A DNA stretch of 64,000 nt from Paralithodes platypus (Eukaryota; Arthropoda; Malacostraca; Decapoda; Lithodidae): NCBI GenBank assembly GCA_032716605.1, contig CM064495.1:48381413-48445412 (forward strand). Direction: 5' to 3'. Of the stretch, positions 36,850 to 49,367 are shown piece by piece. Positions within the stretch are counted from its first letter, which is position 1; the number at the start of each line of letters is the position of its first letter. Below the pieces are notes generated by a model that was not told the origin of the DNA, searched no databases, and saw only the letters and a program-made list of their open reading frames with translations. A program made the position numbers and the translations under genes.

Positions 36850-37425
36850 GGAAAAAAGGATAGAAATAAGAATGATTAAGATAAAGTCTGAACTGGCTAT
36901 GGGAAGTGGAGGACACCAACCCTCACCAACCGATCCAGCCCACCACAAGATGATATATGAGAAATAGGGTTTCAGTCTAATAAACTGCTTTGGAAGAAAA
37001 TCCTTTAATACAATATTCAGAAATTATTAGTAGGGTATCTGAGTACTGTATTGTAAAACTATGAATTGTGATATACAGTATGTGATTTTTTCTGCTCATA
37101 AAGTCCTTTTACTGCTTGCATTTTATATATTTAAGAAGAGGGTAAAATAAGGACTACAATAATGTTCAAAACCAAAGATTAATACTTTATTTGCATGTTC
37201 ATATTTCTTTGTTGTTGATCCACTTTGATAACTGTTCATTTCCTTCCAAACTAGACCTTGTTACTGACCAAATTCTAATCTAATTTTAATATTTTTTCAT
37301 AAAACCTCCTAAAAATTAATTGCATATCTTTGTAGACCAACTTTATCCAGCACCTATCCTTTAGTTTCCTGTTGCTTGCTGAGCTAGATTTCCTGCTAAA
37401 GTATGCTAGGCTTATCTTTTATTAA
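36850..37425. other. No feature recognised
   Basis: This is AT-rich intergenic or intronic sequence without clear repeats or exons. Confidence 0.4.
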
Positions 37426-37429
37426 TTAA

Positions 37430-37769
37430 GGGGGTAGGGTTTATATTTTGGTCTATTTTATATATATATTTTTAGTGTCCTTGCTAGACCTACATCAAGC
37501 TTAAACACCCTGAAGACTCCCCTTCAAGATTAGTTTTTAAATTTTTCGGTAGAGAATGTCCCGGCCGAAGGCCAGTTCCTCTTAAAATTACAGGCTCGCT
37601 ATCGCTCGCCAAGAAGAAATAAACTCGTAAATGGCATGAAAGGCCTAAATATTGAAATGGAGCAAAAGTTCCTAAAATTGCCAAAATTATGGAACAAACT
37701 TCTTTGTCTCAAAACTAATGGGGCTAAACCAGAGGGAGAAGGGGGGCCATAAAAAACAACCATCCCCCC
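37430..37769 (+). mobile_element. TTAA MITE, family Q, complete copy
   Basis: TTAA lies at 37426-37429 and 37770-37773. The ends GGGGGTAGGGTTTAT and AACAACCATCCCCCC are weakly inverted. The interior contains GTCCCGGCCGAAGGCC and GCTCGCTATCGCTCGCC. Confidence 0.85.
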
Positions 37770-38139
37770 TTAACCCTACTATAATAACCAGCGTGACTAT
37801 TGTGTATACAGTATATTGACACTTCTCATCCAAATCAAAATACAGTACTGTACTATAATTATCCTTTTAGGTACTATGGTGCATTTTACATGTTGTGGCT
37901 GACATTAGACGATTGAATTAAGTTTAGGAAGTACCCGTTGGAATATATTATAATTCTACCTTCATTATCCCTCAGGTTCCCTTAAGAGATTGTAGGTACC
38001 AGTCAAGCAGGGCAGTACCCAGTGGGAGGCCACATAGGCATATTATAGGAGTTGCTATAACTCCTGTTCCATTTGCCTGGCTTCCCTCACTTTCTATTTG
38101 TAACTCTCACAAACACTTCTTATATTTCACTACACTTAA

Positions 38140-38345
38140 CCCTTTCTGTACCGGCAACGTATGTTGTATTTCATTCTAGCAATATTTAGACTATTTTATG
38201 CAGCTTAGAAAGGATCTGTGGTAGTTAAAAGGGTTGATTGAGATAGTTTGAAGCCTTATAATTGCTAAAGATCCTTCCTAAAGTGAATAAAATCGATTAG
38301 TAGGAGCCAGAATAAAATTAAAAGAAGTCGCCGGTATAGAAGGGG
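38140..38345. mobile_element. TTAA MITE, family T, complete copy
   Basis: It is 206 bp between TTAA at 38136-38139 and 38346-38349. The inverted ends are CCCTTTCTGTACCGGC and the complement of GCCGGTATAGAAGGGG. Related copies are at 43347-43529 and 6538-6773. Confidence 0.87.
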
Positions 38346-38522
38346 TTAACAAGCACAGCACACTTTATAACACACCTAAATTACCTCTAACTTACCTTGA
38401 TTTTGGCTCTCTACTGCTCTTTCAACCTTGGAGGGGACACTAGTTACAGGCACCTTTGCCTTTTGTCATCTTTATTCACAGAATTATTTTGATATATAAT
38501 GGTATATTAGTAGCCAGAATTT

Positions 38523-38655
38523 ATAATGTAAAACTTGCAAAATAAACAAACCAAAACTGGGACGACATAAGATAAATGCAAAAGAACTTACCAAAATCGC
38601 TATGTGGAAATAACGCTTGATAAAAAAAAAAAATTCAATAAAAGAACACAATCCA
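38523..38655 (+). repeat. Dispersed repeat D copy 3
   Basis: It repeats the AATGTAAAACTTGCAAAATA to AATCGCTATGTGGAAATAAC block of 10164-10286, extended by CAATCCACCACAT, as in the inverted copy at 13893-14046. Confidence 0.75.
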
Positions 38656-39169
38656 CCACATATATCCAACACATATACTGTATAATGAAAGCATCATGGT
38701 ATATAGAAAGGGTTAAAGTTTTATGTGATATTGTTGCATATATTCCAGTGTATTGTGACTTTAATGAACAAAGCCATTATAAAAGCAGAGTTCACCGTTT
38801 ACACTATTTTTGTAAGAATGTTAATGTATATGTAGTTTAGAGTATATGAATATATTATTTAAAATAAACTGTATTTATTGTCTCTTTCTACATTTTTAAA
38901 GAATTATTAGGGTCAGGCTTGGCCACAAAAGGTAAATATATTAAGTTTGAAACTTAATGGATAAAGAAATACAGTATAATAGTTAGAAATATTGGGAAAT
39001 TAACTTCTTCAGACATAATATGTTCCAGTAAGTCTACGGAGGCGGGAGCCCGGTATCATTGCCACTGTACCACACAACTGTCAAAACCACACTGCTGACC
39101 GTTAGAATTGTCGGAGAAACCTGGGGTTGCCACCAACCGACAGATCTTCATCTAACTTACCGGACTTAC

Positions 39170-39301
39170 TGAGCTCCATATGACGCTAGGGCGTCATATA
39201 ACTTATTCTAGAATTATGAAGATAAGTCCATATGACGCAGTAGCGTCATATGAGTTTTTGGTTCACCCTGTCATGTGACGCGGTAGCGTCATATAAGTCT
39301 G
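39170..39301. repeat. Three short CATATGACGC/GCGTCATAT palindromes
   Basis: Three near-palindromes follow each other: CATATGACGCTAGGGCGTCA (39179), CATATGACGCAGTAGCGTCA (39231) and CATGTGACGCGGTAGCGTCA (39275). Each folds around a 4-base spacer. The halves resemble ATF/CREB-type TGACG sites, but no regulatory role is shown. Confidence 0.7.
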
Positions 39302-39764
39302 AAAGAGTTAAGGTAAAGTCCAATGTCTGTAATCTTAACACCATCTGGTGTGACTTTTAAGAGTTTGATTTTGTTTAATTAGTGAGGATTTTTATTGAGT
39401 TTGCAATTTTCAAGCAATTTATTTTTAGTTTGCTGGCTAGACTAAACATACATAAACCAATAAATAATAATTATCCACTCCAGAGGGCCCAGACCCCTTC
39501 AAGCTAAATCTATAATGGAAGCATATCCTGGCCATAGGTCGGTTTCAACTAAATTGCTGACTAGATATCACTTGCCCAGGTAAAAAATTAGCACTGAATG
39601 AGGTGAAGTGTCTTACGGTTGCCTGATAAATGAGAACTTCTTAAATTCTCCAAACTAATCCAGTGAAACTGGAAGGTTTCTATAATATCTGCCTTGCACT
39701 AAGTAGGGTTAAACCGAGTAAAGCATTCACTTTCATACATATACATACAGTACATACAATCTTA

Positions 39765-39985
39765 AAGACCGTTTCAGTCCTTTTATTGTAGAACCGTACA
39801 AAAAAGTCTTGCCATAACACAGCCGCATCATGTCATCACTGTGGCTGATGTTGGTATAGTGCTAACAATGCCACGGAAAGACTTGCCGTACTTCTACCTG
39901 CTGTAGCTGTTCCATACCAGCCTTAGCAGTGTTACAAGGCATTAACAAGAAATTACGGTAACTACTACAGAGGTTTTCCCCTTCA
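39765..39985. repeat. Dispersed repeat E copy 2
   Basis: It contains GTATAGTGCTAACAATGCC, CATCATGTCATCACTGTGGC and CATACCAGCCTTAGCAGTG, in the same order as 36480-36720. Confidence 0.6.
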
Positions 39986-40685
39986 TGAAATAGTCATATT
40001 TTGACAAGAGTACGTTTTCATTAAATTGGGAAGAAAAGCAGCGCCATCATTATGACCAAATGGAAAACTATACATATAATGTACTTGAAGTACAGTAGAT
40101 AAAGGTTATTTCTCCCACATTACTTCTAATGCGACTTGGAGGGGGTGGGGCCCTGCCGTTAGGGAGCCACCTTGTCGTGGTGGCGGGGCTTGAAGCGTGA
40201 CCGGTGGTCTGTTCCTGTTGGGGGGGACAGACCTTCTTAGGATAGGGGCTCCACCGACCTTGTGGGCCAAGACCTCCCTCCTCATTGGTTTACAGAGGCC
40301 TGTAAGGTACCACTTTTCTGACTTTCTTTCCCCTTCTACCTTTGTCCTTTTCTTTGCTTCCCTTTCTTCTATCGTTGACGGCTGGACTACTCTATATGCT
40401 TCGTTGGAGGGTGGATGTGGACGGCGTTCCCTTCCACCTGTAGAACTGAAGTACAGTACCCAACTTGTCCGCACGAGGGGAACTTTTACCGTTAAATTTT
40501 GCACTCTCTGCTGGACCCGAAGCTGACGAGTTCACCGTCCATAAGGCACGGGGGTCGGGGTGTATATCTGGGTTTGACTCCTAGGGCATATACCAAGTCC
40601 TCTAATTCTTGGCTCCGTGGTGGGTGTGGAGCTTATCCCGGATGAATCATGATACCTTCGTCTTCTGGAGACTTCTTCTGGATTT

Positions 40686-42347
40686 TTGATCACCGGCGCT
40701 GGCGTGGATATGGCTGTGTCTGACTCTCCTTCCTTGACCGTCCTCCCCTCGGATGGTAGTAGCTCTTTGCCTGCCACTATACCGGGTTCTTTACCGGCCC
40801 CTGCACCGTCCTTGGACAACCATCCGACCTCTGCTCCGAATACAATACCGAGCCTAGTCGTGTCAAGTTCTCTTGGCACATCTAGCTTCTCTACGTTCGC
40901 TCCCTCACTAACCACTGACTCTGTTCTTGCCACTTTGGTTAACATCTCGGGCAAAACCTTGACTACTGTTTCTAACCCTCTTCCACCCACTTTTAATCCT
41001 GGCGTCTCTGTTCGAGAGCACGCCTCTGACTCCTCCAGTACCATCGCACCAAACCTTCCCAATGAGTCTGTTTTGGTTCATTCAGAACGGCCTATACCTA
41101 CCGATCATGACGACCCACTTCCACCTAACGGAGTTGCCCACGAATCATCACAAGTTTCTCAACCCACCGCTTTGTTCACTCGGCCCTCACCGGCGGTGTC
41201 GTTCCCCGGTACTACGATGACTCCATCAATTATGACACTCTTACCTTTTGATGCCAAATCTTCTCACCGCCGTTCTAAGCGCCCACTCCGCACCACTCCT
41301 GCGGTACTGAGCACACTGTTTGAGCCACCGAGATGGCCGAAATATTTCAAAGTTGAAAACCACCCTTATGATGACATTGATCTTCAAATATATCTTCGCC
41401 AAGAAGTGGGTCATGTTACCCTGTACCACCACTCTGAGACCTCCCGCATCGTGGAGGTTCATTCCGAGGAACCATCTTCCAACATATTGTCCTTCCTAGA
41501 CATTCCCAGCGACTTCTTATTAGCTCACCCGGAGGATACCTTAAACCATTGCATTGGCACAGTCGTCGTCTCCCACAGCGTTCTTGTTAAGGAGGCTAAC
41601 TTCACGGATACAGGTCCTCGCCTGTGTCATGCATTGCAGTTTGATTATCCGGCTGTACAAAAAGTCGAGACCTACATTGTGTCATCCAGGAAAGATGTTG
41701 ACTGCGATCGTCCACCTCTTTGCATCGCTAAACTCTACTTTGATTGCCATGACCTACCTCTCACCATCACTTTAGGTGGTGAGTTGCTGCGTGTGCGGCA
41801 GTTTGTTAGTCGGCCTCGTCAGTGTCTTGTCTGCTGGAAATTCGGTCATCCGGACAAATATTGTCGCTCTGGAAGGCGCTGCCTACACTGTGGAGTGGAG
41901 ACGGGGGATGGTAATCATCCTGTCCCTTGCCCCACTGTTAGTCCAACATGTGCGAATTGTGGCGAACATCACATCGCCTCCGATAGACTATGTTCTCATT
42001 ACGTGTTTGCGAAGGAAGTCATTCCTTACTGGGTTGCTGTGCGCCTAGTGCGAGAGTCTGGGACGGCGCCCAAGTGCAGGTATGCCACTGTGGCATGTTC
42101 ATCTGATCCATCACCCTCCCCTTCCATTACACATACTCCAGTTCGCTTGACTATCCCATCACCATCTACTCGTCGAGCATCAACCACATGTTCCACCACC
42201 GACACGACACCTGCATTGACGACTACTCAGATTTCTACACGCAATTCATTCATGGCTCTTGCGACTGAGGTTGCGACCACGGATCCTCTCCCTGATATTT
42301 CTCTTGGTAAGCCTGGATCTCCATCTTCCCTACAGTCGCGTCCTGTA
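40686..42347 (+). pseudogene. LINE ORF1, gag-like protein with CCHC knuckles (first part)
   Basis: The open frame has about 200 residues of Ser/Thr/Pro-rich N-terminal sequence, then a gag-like domain (RWPKYFKVENHPYDDIDLQ, KVETYIVSSRKD, CIAKLYFDCHDLPL). Near residues 375-450 is a zinc-knuckle array (RQCLVCWKFGHPDKYC, RCLHCGVETGDGNHPVPC, TCANCGEHHIASDRLC). This is the RNA-binding ORF1 organisation of Jockey/I LINEs. A TA-flanked element interrupts it at 42348; beyond 43760 the frame resumes with SDRSSTQSNIPKFALTDP. Confidence 0.85.
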
Positions 42348-43760
42348 CAGTTTGCCGCACAAGTCCTGATTCTCACCATCTCTGTGAAATCGTAATTTGG
42401 CAGTTTCGCACACACCTCCACAACCCCCCTCCCTCACTCCACCTACCTTCCACCCCACCTTTCCTCCCTCCTTTCCACCTTCCGACTTAAATTATTTCTC
42501 GGATATGAAGTCAGTGTGTTATGAATCATTTAAACCACTTGCTTTCATGTCATTATATTGATACCCTGGCCGTAAATTGATATACAGTTAAGCTAACTTT
42601 GTTCAATGTTATACGATTAATACAGTTCAAAGGGTGTTGTCCAATTTAATTTATCCTTAGAGAGTGAGAGGGGTGTCCTGAAATTTGTCCTCGTATATTT
42701 GTTTTTTATCTATACTCAGTTGTGTGTGTGTATTTGTTTGTGATTATTTAGTTGTCAGAGGTTCTGTCTTTCAGTATAATATTCAGTATTCAACATATTT
42801 TAGAATTGCCTACTTGATTTAGTCATTCCTCTCTTATAGTAACGGCAATATTATTTGGGACTATACATGACCCAATACATTTATTTTGACAAAATTACCA
42901 GTGCCATGAGTTATACAGCTTATCACTTCATCACCACTCTTATAATTGTAAGCATTATTACGGTATTAGTTGATGCTTCACAATTCATTAATTACTATAC
43001 AGTACTTCCCCTTCGTGGTTATGGTTCTGACAGTATTTATTGCTAATCCATTTCTCAATAATACCACAACTTTGAAAATAAGGTTTTAGGAAAGAACTAT
43101 TTATATATTCACGTCTACATATAATTTATAATATCCCGATTCATAACTGAATTGAAAATACTTAAGGTCTATCTATCTATGTACAGTATTGCCAGAAGTC
43201 ATGGATGTTGAATTACGAGCATCTCTCACTCTCTCCCTCTCTGAGTTGTCTGAAATATGCTTCATGCGTAACTTAGCCATGCATTTGTTTTATATGCATT
43301 GTTTTATAAAATACGAATACACATATATAACTCGCCTGAACTTTAACCCTTTCTGTATCAGCAACGTCTGTTATATTTTATTATATCCATATTTAGACTA
43401 TTTTATGCAGCTTAGGAAGATGTGGTAATTAAAAAGGTTTATAATTACTAGAGATCCTTCCAAAACTGAATAAAATCAAATAGTAGTAGCCAGAATAAAA
43501 TAAAAAGGATATTGACGGTACGGAAGGGGTTAAGAACCTTTTTAATATAATAATTTATGGCTAGGCTATCAATATAATGAAATGAAGCAAGTGGTTTAAA
43601 TGATTCACAACACACCTACTTCATAATCGTGAAATAATTTGAGTCGGACAGTGGAAATGAGGAAGGAAAGGTGGGGTGGAAGGTTGGAGGTGGAGTGTGC
43701 GAAACTGTCAAATTACGATTTCACTTAGATGGTGAGAATCAGGACTTGTGCGGCAAACTG
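42348..43760. mobile_element. TA-flanked element with about 220-bp terminal inverted repeats, inside LINE ORF1
   Basis: TA lies at 42346-42347 and 43761-43762. The ends CAGTTTGCCGCACAAGTCC and its exact complement are inverted, and homology continues for about 220 bp inward (for example TTTAAACCACTTGCTTTCAT against ATGAAGCAAGTGGTTTAAA). The centre is AT-rich and contains a family T MITE. No transposase ORF is present. The TA target suggests Tc1/mariner. Confidence 0.9.
43347..43529. mobile_element. TTAA MITE, family T copy inside the TA element
   Basis: TTAA lies at 43343-43346 and 43530-43533. The ends CCCTTTCTGTATCAGC and the complement of GACGGTACGGAAGGGG pair. The body matches 38140-38345. 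Confidence 0.85.
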
Positions 43761-43762
43761 TA

Positions 43763-44672
43763 TCTGATCGGTCTTCCACCCAGTCTAATATTCCTAAATT
43801 TGCCTTGACAGACCCCGTGCATGTGGGCCTTGATTCTACTGCCAGGACCAAACTTCCTCTACCTCGGCGCCCACCTCGTCGTGGAACTGTTCCCCGAATC
43901 TCGACCTTCCTCCCAGACACTGGTGACCTCCGATTCAAAATCTGGGCCACGCCCCTCCCTTGCGGTTCAGTCCCCGTTGCGTACGACGTTACCCCTGGAC
44001 TCTCGCGCACCCCGTAAAAATCCGGGGTGCCACGAAATCCACTATCGCGAGCCCTATGGTTCCCGCCAATGATACTCCTGATGATGTTGAGCAGGCGGTT
44101 GCTGCTTTTGACGGCTTCGCCCCACCTGCAGAGCCCTGGTCCCTACCTGATCATGACCGTTCATGTGGGTGTAATGATTGTGGTAAGCGGTTCTTCCTCA
44201 ATCACATCTCTTCTCCAACAGGACTTTTGACGAAAGACCTGAAAGATCTAGAGATCTTTCGTCGGACGGCACCCTCAAATGTCCCGCTTTCCTCACACAA
44301 ACTTGGGTGCGTGTGTGTCGACCATCTTCAGCGTTCAACCCTTTCTCCTGCTGCTTTGATGGAGCGTTTTAAGCGACAACATGGTCTCGTGGATACTGAC
44401 CTGGTCACATACCGCGTCTCCAGTTCACACGTCCAACTACATGATGCGCCTGTGCCGGAAGAGGTCGCTTGACTCTACCTCTTTACCCACGAAATCCCCA
44501 GTGACGACCAAACTTGCCAAGCCTGTTAGTCTGCACCAGGGTGAAGACTCTCCACAGTTAGTGGCAGCTGCCTCCACAGTGGCAATTGATCGGACACCTC
44601 TGGATTCACAACTAGATGCTGAAAATTCTAACAATCTGATTGACTTGTCTGATGTTGACGGTACTCCCTAAA
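43763..44672 (+). pseudogene. LINE ORF1, C-terminal part after the insertion, frameshifted
   Basis: It resumes in the ORF1 frame (SSTQSNIPKFALTDPVHVG ... LSRTP, stop near 44017), then continues in other frames (CGCNDCGKRFFLNH, LGCVCVDHLQRSTLSP; AENSNNLIDLSDVDGTP, stop 44671). The Cys-rich CGCNDCG patch may be another metal-binding motif. It is decayed. Confidence 0.65.
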
Positions 44673-45086
44673 GCACTCAAAAATACCCTGCTCTAATCGA
44701 CTGCAATGATGTTACCTCTTCATAAAACACTTCCTCCCATGACCCGCATTGCGGTTGTTCGTCCTGTTTCCTACCTTACATTAGGGATTCTTTGACTTCA
44801 ACGGAACACGACATCACCTCCCGGGTGTGTTCATTCATCTCTCTGCGATACAGTCCGTCGCTGCCCCTATCTCAACATGGACCACACTGTGTCAGATTTA
44901 CCTTCCATTACCATCCCTCCCCAGCGATCCAGGAGTTCCTTTACACCCGCCCCTCAGTAATCAGGCTCAGCCGATTCCTGGATAGTCGTCATCTACGCCT
45001 CAATCTCATATTTCCTCGCCTTCTCCCTTACCCTCACCAACTTCCCTTATCAGAATTACAATCACATTACTACACGACTCCTAACA

Positions 45087-45956
45087 ATGACCCGTGATAT
45101 TATACATTGGAACATGAACGGATACAATTAAAGCACGTTTGCATTCTGGTGAACTGCAGCGCTTGTTAAGGTTGCACATGCTAGTATGCATTTGCTTACA
45201 ACACATTGGATCGTTTCTTGTCCCCCAAAAAGAATATCGCAAGGCCGCATGATCCCCCTCTATCGAGGGGCACTTGGACACGGCTATCCTAGTCCGAAAT
45301 GATCATGCGTACTCCACTCTGACTTTAGATCCGTCTCCCTTCCAAACTGTTACTGTTGTCATATCACTACCCAAATTGTCACGCCTCACTGTGTGCTCTT
45401 CGTATAATCAACCGTCTTGCCACTATTCCACCTGTGACTTATCGTGTATCACTGATCAATTGAGTGATTGACCCATCCTTTTCTCATACTTGGGGACTTC
45501 AATGCTCACTCCCCATTATGGGGAGGAGCTCGTACAGATGTTCCCGGTCCCCATATAGAGCAGTTGATATCCTCCTCCGATTTGTGCTGCCTCAATCACA
45601 TGATCCCAACCTATAGGTCTTCCGCACACGATTTGTCGTTGGCGAGCGATTCTGTTGCACCTCACTTGAAGATCACTTTTCGAGAGATCATTATCCCATT
45701 CTCCTCCGACATAATAGCTCAGTTTCATCAACTCAAATACCACAATATAACATCTCTAAAGCTGATTGGCCATCCTTTCAGTTATTATCTGGCGATATTT
45801 GTGCCTATAGCGATGATGAACCCCCAGATTTGAACTTTGCCTACTTCATGGATGTTCTCCATTCCGCAGCTACCGCCTTTATCCCAAAGACATCTCCTTG
45901 TACCCGTCCTCGTCAAGTCCCATGGTGGTCGCCTGCATTGGGTGCTTTGATTGCTT
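45087..45956 (+). pseudogene. LINE ORF2, endonuclease domain, degraded
   Basis: It starts MTRDIIHWNMNGY, the typical beta-1 strand (W-N-NG) of a Jockey-type endonuclease. Later pieces read SSYNQPSCHYSTCDLS, HPFLILGDFNAHSPLWGG and ASDSVAPHLKITF. Multiple stops and frameshifts. It is cut by a family P MITE at 45957. Confidence 0.78.
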
Positions 45957-45960
45957 TTAA

Positions 45961-46592
45961 CCCTACCCGCCCGGGCTCGCCTTCCTAAGGACGTCCGGAG
46001 ATCCGTAAGGAGATCCGGGTGATATGGCCGAAAAACGTATTTAATAGGCTACCCGTATCTTTGTTATTTTAACTGCTAGAAAATTCCCACGCATCTCTAA
46101 ACGTACTGCTGTTTCTAATCTGTAGACTGGCATTGAGTAGAGCTCTCGAAGTCAACTGGTTCAGTTTTGATGACGATTTCCGTGGAGAGAGTTTCGAGGC
46201 GATGTTAGCAATATGGGACACTTTTCAACACTGAATTTGTTTTAGCAGAACACATAATATATACAGAATAGTAAAATTGTTTCGTCTGCTACCGCCGCCG
46301 CCAACACCGTGAACGACCGCAGCAGTGCAAGTACTGGTACTGAGCTGGATACACAGGCATAGTTTGTCTTTTTCCAGAGGATCTACTGTAAGAAACTGTA
46401 AGAATAATAACAAACTCCGATCTTCTTCTTGCGTTTGGAGGTGCGCGTGTCGCCTCCGACCGGCTGTGTTTACATACGTCGGACGTGCGGCTTTCAAAAC
46501 AAGCTTGATAGGCTTTCAAGCTTACGGATTTCAAGGGGACACCCGGGCTCCTGCCGCGGTGTCATTTTAAAATGCTGCCCGGGCGGGAAGGG
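45961..46592. mobile_element. TTAA MITE, family P copy 3
   Basis: TTAA lies at 45957-45960 and 46593-46596. The ends CCCTACCCGCCCGGGC and the complement of GCCCGGGCGGGAAGGG are near-perfect inverted repeats. The interior shares GGCCGAAAAACGT, GTATCTTTGTTATTTTAACTGC and GTAGAGCTCTC-AAGTCAACTGG with copies 1 and 2. Confidence 0.88.
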
Positions 46593-46774
46593 TTAAACAT
46601 AGTGTCGAAAGGACTCTCCTCAAGCTTCGATCACATTTAGGGATACACGATCGCTCATCCCTTATTCCAAGGATCCCAACCTGATACCGAGTCTACTCAG
46701 GATTGCTATACAACTTTCGTTATTGAAGTCCTTTTACAATAAGGTCACCGCTCACGCTAAACGCGCAATATTAA

Positions 46775-47212
46775 CCCGTCCAGCCCCGGCTAGTTTTGTA
46801 ATGTTTGTTCACCAGAACCCAGCCGGTTTTCAAAAAATGGTTTTATTCCAGAAACAATAGCGAATGGGTTAGGAATGAAGGAAAAACCACGAAAAACCGC
46901 TCAAAAAGCTTAAAGAATGGTCCTACAGAGCCCCCGAAAACGTATTTTACAAGAGTAAAAAATTTAAGGCAATTACCCCCAAAAAACAGGTTATTGCGTG
47001 CTCACGCGCACGCACGTGGACTTTGAGAGTTTTCAACCATCGGCACGGTTGCGTGGGATACGTACACAGTTCCCATACAAATCTGAGCCCTCTTGAGTCG
47101 CTACACCTGAGGTTACGGTCGGCGCAATTAGGGTGACGCGCCAGGCGCGTCTCTGGGGCTGTGCGTTACATACATCGCCGACGCGTCAGGCGCGTCGCTG
47201 GGGCTGTACGGG
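46775..47212. mobile_element. TTAA MITE, family R
   Basis: TTAA lies at 46771-46774 and 47213-47216. The ends CCCGTCCAGCCCCGGC and the complement of GCTGGGGCTGTACGGG are inverted. The right half is CpG-rich with repeated GACGCG-CAGGCGCGTC. It is the only copy seen. Confidence 0.83.
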
Positions 47213-47364
47213 TTAAAAAGCAAATTACACAGGACCTACATAACTACCTTTAACTGCCGTACCTCTATTACAATAATATGGGAGAAATTCAGAAAGGTGA
47301 ACGGGTTGAATACTTGTCCTTCGCTATCATCGCTGACATCCTGAAACAAGTGTGCCTTTAATTA

Positions 47365-48640
47365 ATCCCAATGACATAGCTGACTGCCGTGCCACCCATT
47401 TTGGTCGGGTTGGCTCGGGCATGTTACACACAAGCGAGTTCCTTCGCCACAAGCAAAGAGTCTAATCACAAGCACTTCATTTTGATGGTGGTGCCACTTT
47501 TACCTATAATATGCCTTTCACTATGTTCGAGCTCGAGCACGCCTTACATCAGTGCTCTGACACTACACCTGGCCCCGATGGCATTCCATATGTTCTCGTC
47601 AGTCGCCTCCACGACAATGCTATGCAATTTCTCCTCCAGGTGTATAATCACTTTTGGAGCACAGGTTACGTCCCTCCTCCTTAGCGTCACGCATTCACAA
47701 TACCGGTTTCCAAACCTGGGAAGGACTCTACTTCTCCCACCAACTATAGACCCATAGTAGGCCTACTAACATCTTGCCTGTGCAAATTATTAGAGAAGAT
47801 GATTAATCCAAGACTCATGCATTATGCTGAAGAGCATAACCTCCTATCACCCTTTCAAAATGGGTTTCGCCCAGGCCGGTCTACTCTTCATTCTCTAACC
47901 CACCTTGAGCATCAGATATGTGCAGGATTCGTAAATCGCCATCCTACCGTGGCCATTTTTTTTACATAGCGAAGGCCTACGACACAACTTGGAGATACAG
48001 ACTACTCAAGATATTGCATACTATTAGATATTTACCTACTGTATATTTCTAAAGGCTTTCCTGTCTCCGTGCTGTGTCCTCAGTGGTACACTTTTCATAA
48101 TTGCTATTAATGAGATTTCTAAATGCCTTTCTGCGGGAGTCTCTCAGTCTTATTGTCGATGACTTTGCTATTTACTACACCTCCCCCACCATTCCCCATA
48201 TTTTACGTCAACTACACTCCACTTTGACCAACATTGAGTGGGCATCCAAGGCCGGATTCCAGATTTCCATTGAAGAGACTAAAGCCATGGTCTTTTATCA
48301 CGATAAATGTCACCTACGCAGTCAGTCCTTTGACCTACGAATGGGGGGTTTACGCATCCCCTTCTTCGACAGAGTCAAGTTTTTTGGAATGATCTTTGAC
48401 TCGCCTAAATTGGATTGATCATATCAACAGCCTAAACGCTCGTTGTCTCCAGCGCATGAACGTCGTCAAAGCTATCGCTCGGGTCCGGTGGGGAGCGGAT
48501 CGGCCTACCTTGGTTCTACTCTACAAAGCCATTATCCTATCGGTGCTTGACTATGGTTGTCCGATCTACGGTACTGCTTCCCCCAAGGTTTTGCAAAGAC
48601 TCGACTCCATCCACCACCTAGGAATTTGACTTAGCGCTGG
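47365..48640 (+). pseudogene. LINE ORF2, reverse transcriptase domain, degraded
   Basis: In shifting frames it reads FELEHALHQCSDTTPGPDG, NYRPIVGLLTSCLCKLLEKM, NLLSPFQNGFRPGRSTLHSL, then a deletion/frameshift around motif A, and LSLIVDDFAIYYTSP where the catalytic box is VDDF. FQISIEETKAMVFY and LYKAIILSVLDYGCPIYG follow. Several stops make it inactive. Confidence 0.8.
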
Positions 48641-48989
48641 TGCGATTAGATCTTCCCGCATTAGTAGTTTACTAGCTGAGGCTGGTGAGATGCCCCTCCG
48701 CTATCATCGTCAATTAGTTATTATGCGCTCGGCCATCCGATTATCTTAGTCACCTACTGTACTAAATTATTTCCTTTCTGACGATCCACTTGCGTGTCTG
48801 TCTCCATCTTTTCCCATTGTGGCCCAGAGAGTCTTTTCCATCTACAATGTACAGTTCCCGAATACTTCAGAGGACGGATGTTTTGTGCCACATTGGTGCC
48901 TGCTTCGTCCTACATTTTGCATTCACCTATCATCGATCAGTAAATCTAGTAACCCACTTATCTTATGTACTCTTGCCTTAAACCACCTG

Positions 48990-49367
48990 TTTGCTCATAG
49001 CCCTGCTGTTTTCATTTTCACAGATGGTTCAAAGGAAGATGGTATGGTGGGCTGTACTACGGTTTCAGAATTTGGCTCGAATCGACGCACATTACACCCA
49101 TATTCCTCCATATTTACTGCTGAACTAGTGGCTATCAGAGGTGCACTGAATATGATTTGTGATCTTCCTTACAATGTCCCTCACATTGTCATCTGTAGCG
49201 ACTCCATGAGTGCGCTACAGGCTTTGCATTGCTTTGCACCCCGCGACCCTCTCGTTCGCGAAATTGTCAACGTACTTCATGGCCTTCTGGTTGCAGGTCG
49301 TCGCATAGCACTCTGTTGGATCCCTGCCTACATCGGGGTCGATAGAAATGAACGTGCTGACTCTTGT
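48990..49367 (+). pseudogene. LINE ORF2, RNase H domain
   Basis: It reads VFIFTDGSKEDG, IFTAELVAIRGAL, IVICSDSMSALQAL and WIPAYIGVDRNERAD, giving the D-E-D-D metal-binding residues. The usual His in WxPSHxGI has become Tyr (PAYIG). A stop follows shortly after. An RNase H domain behind the RT fits I-group and some Jockey-group LINEs. Confidence 0.85.

Noticed and set aside
40532..41062. 176-codon ORF on the - strand
   Set aside because: It is the shadow of the LINE ORF1 frame with zinc knuckles on +; its composition mirrors that frame.
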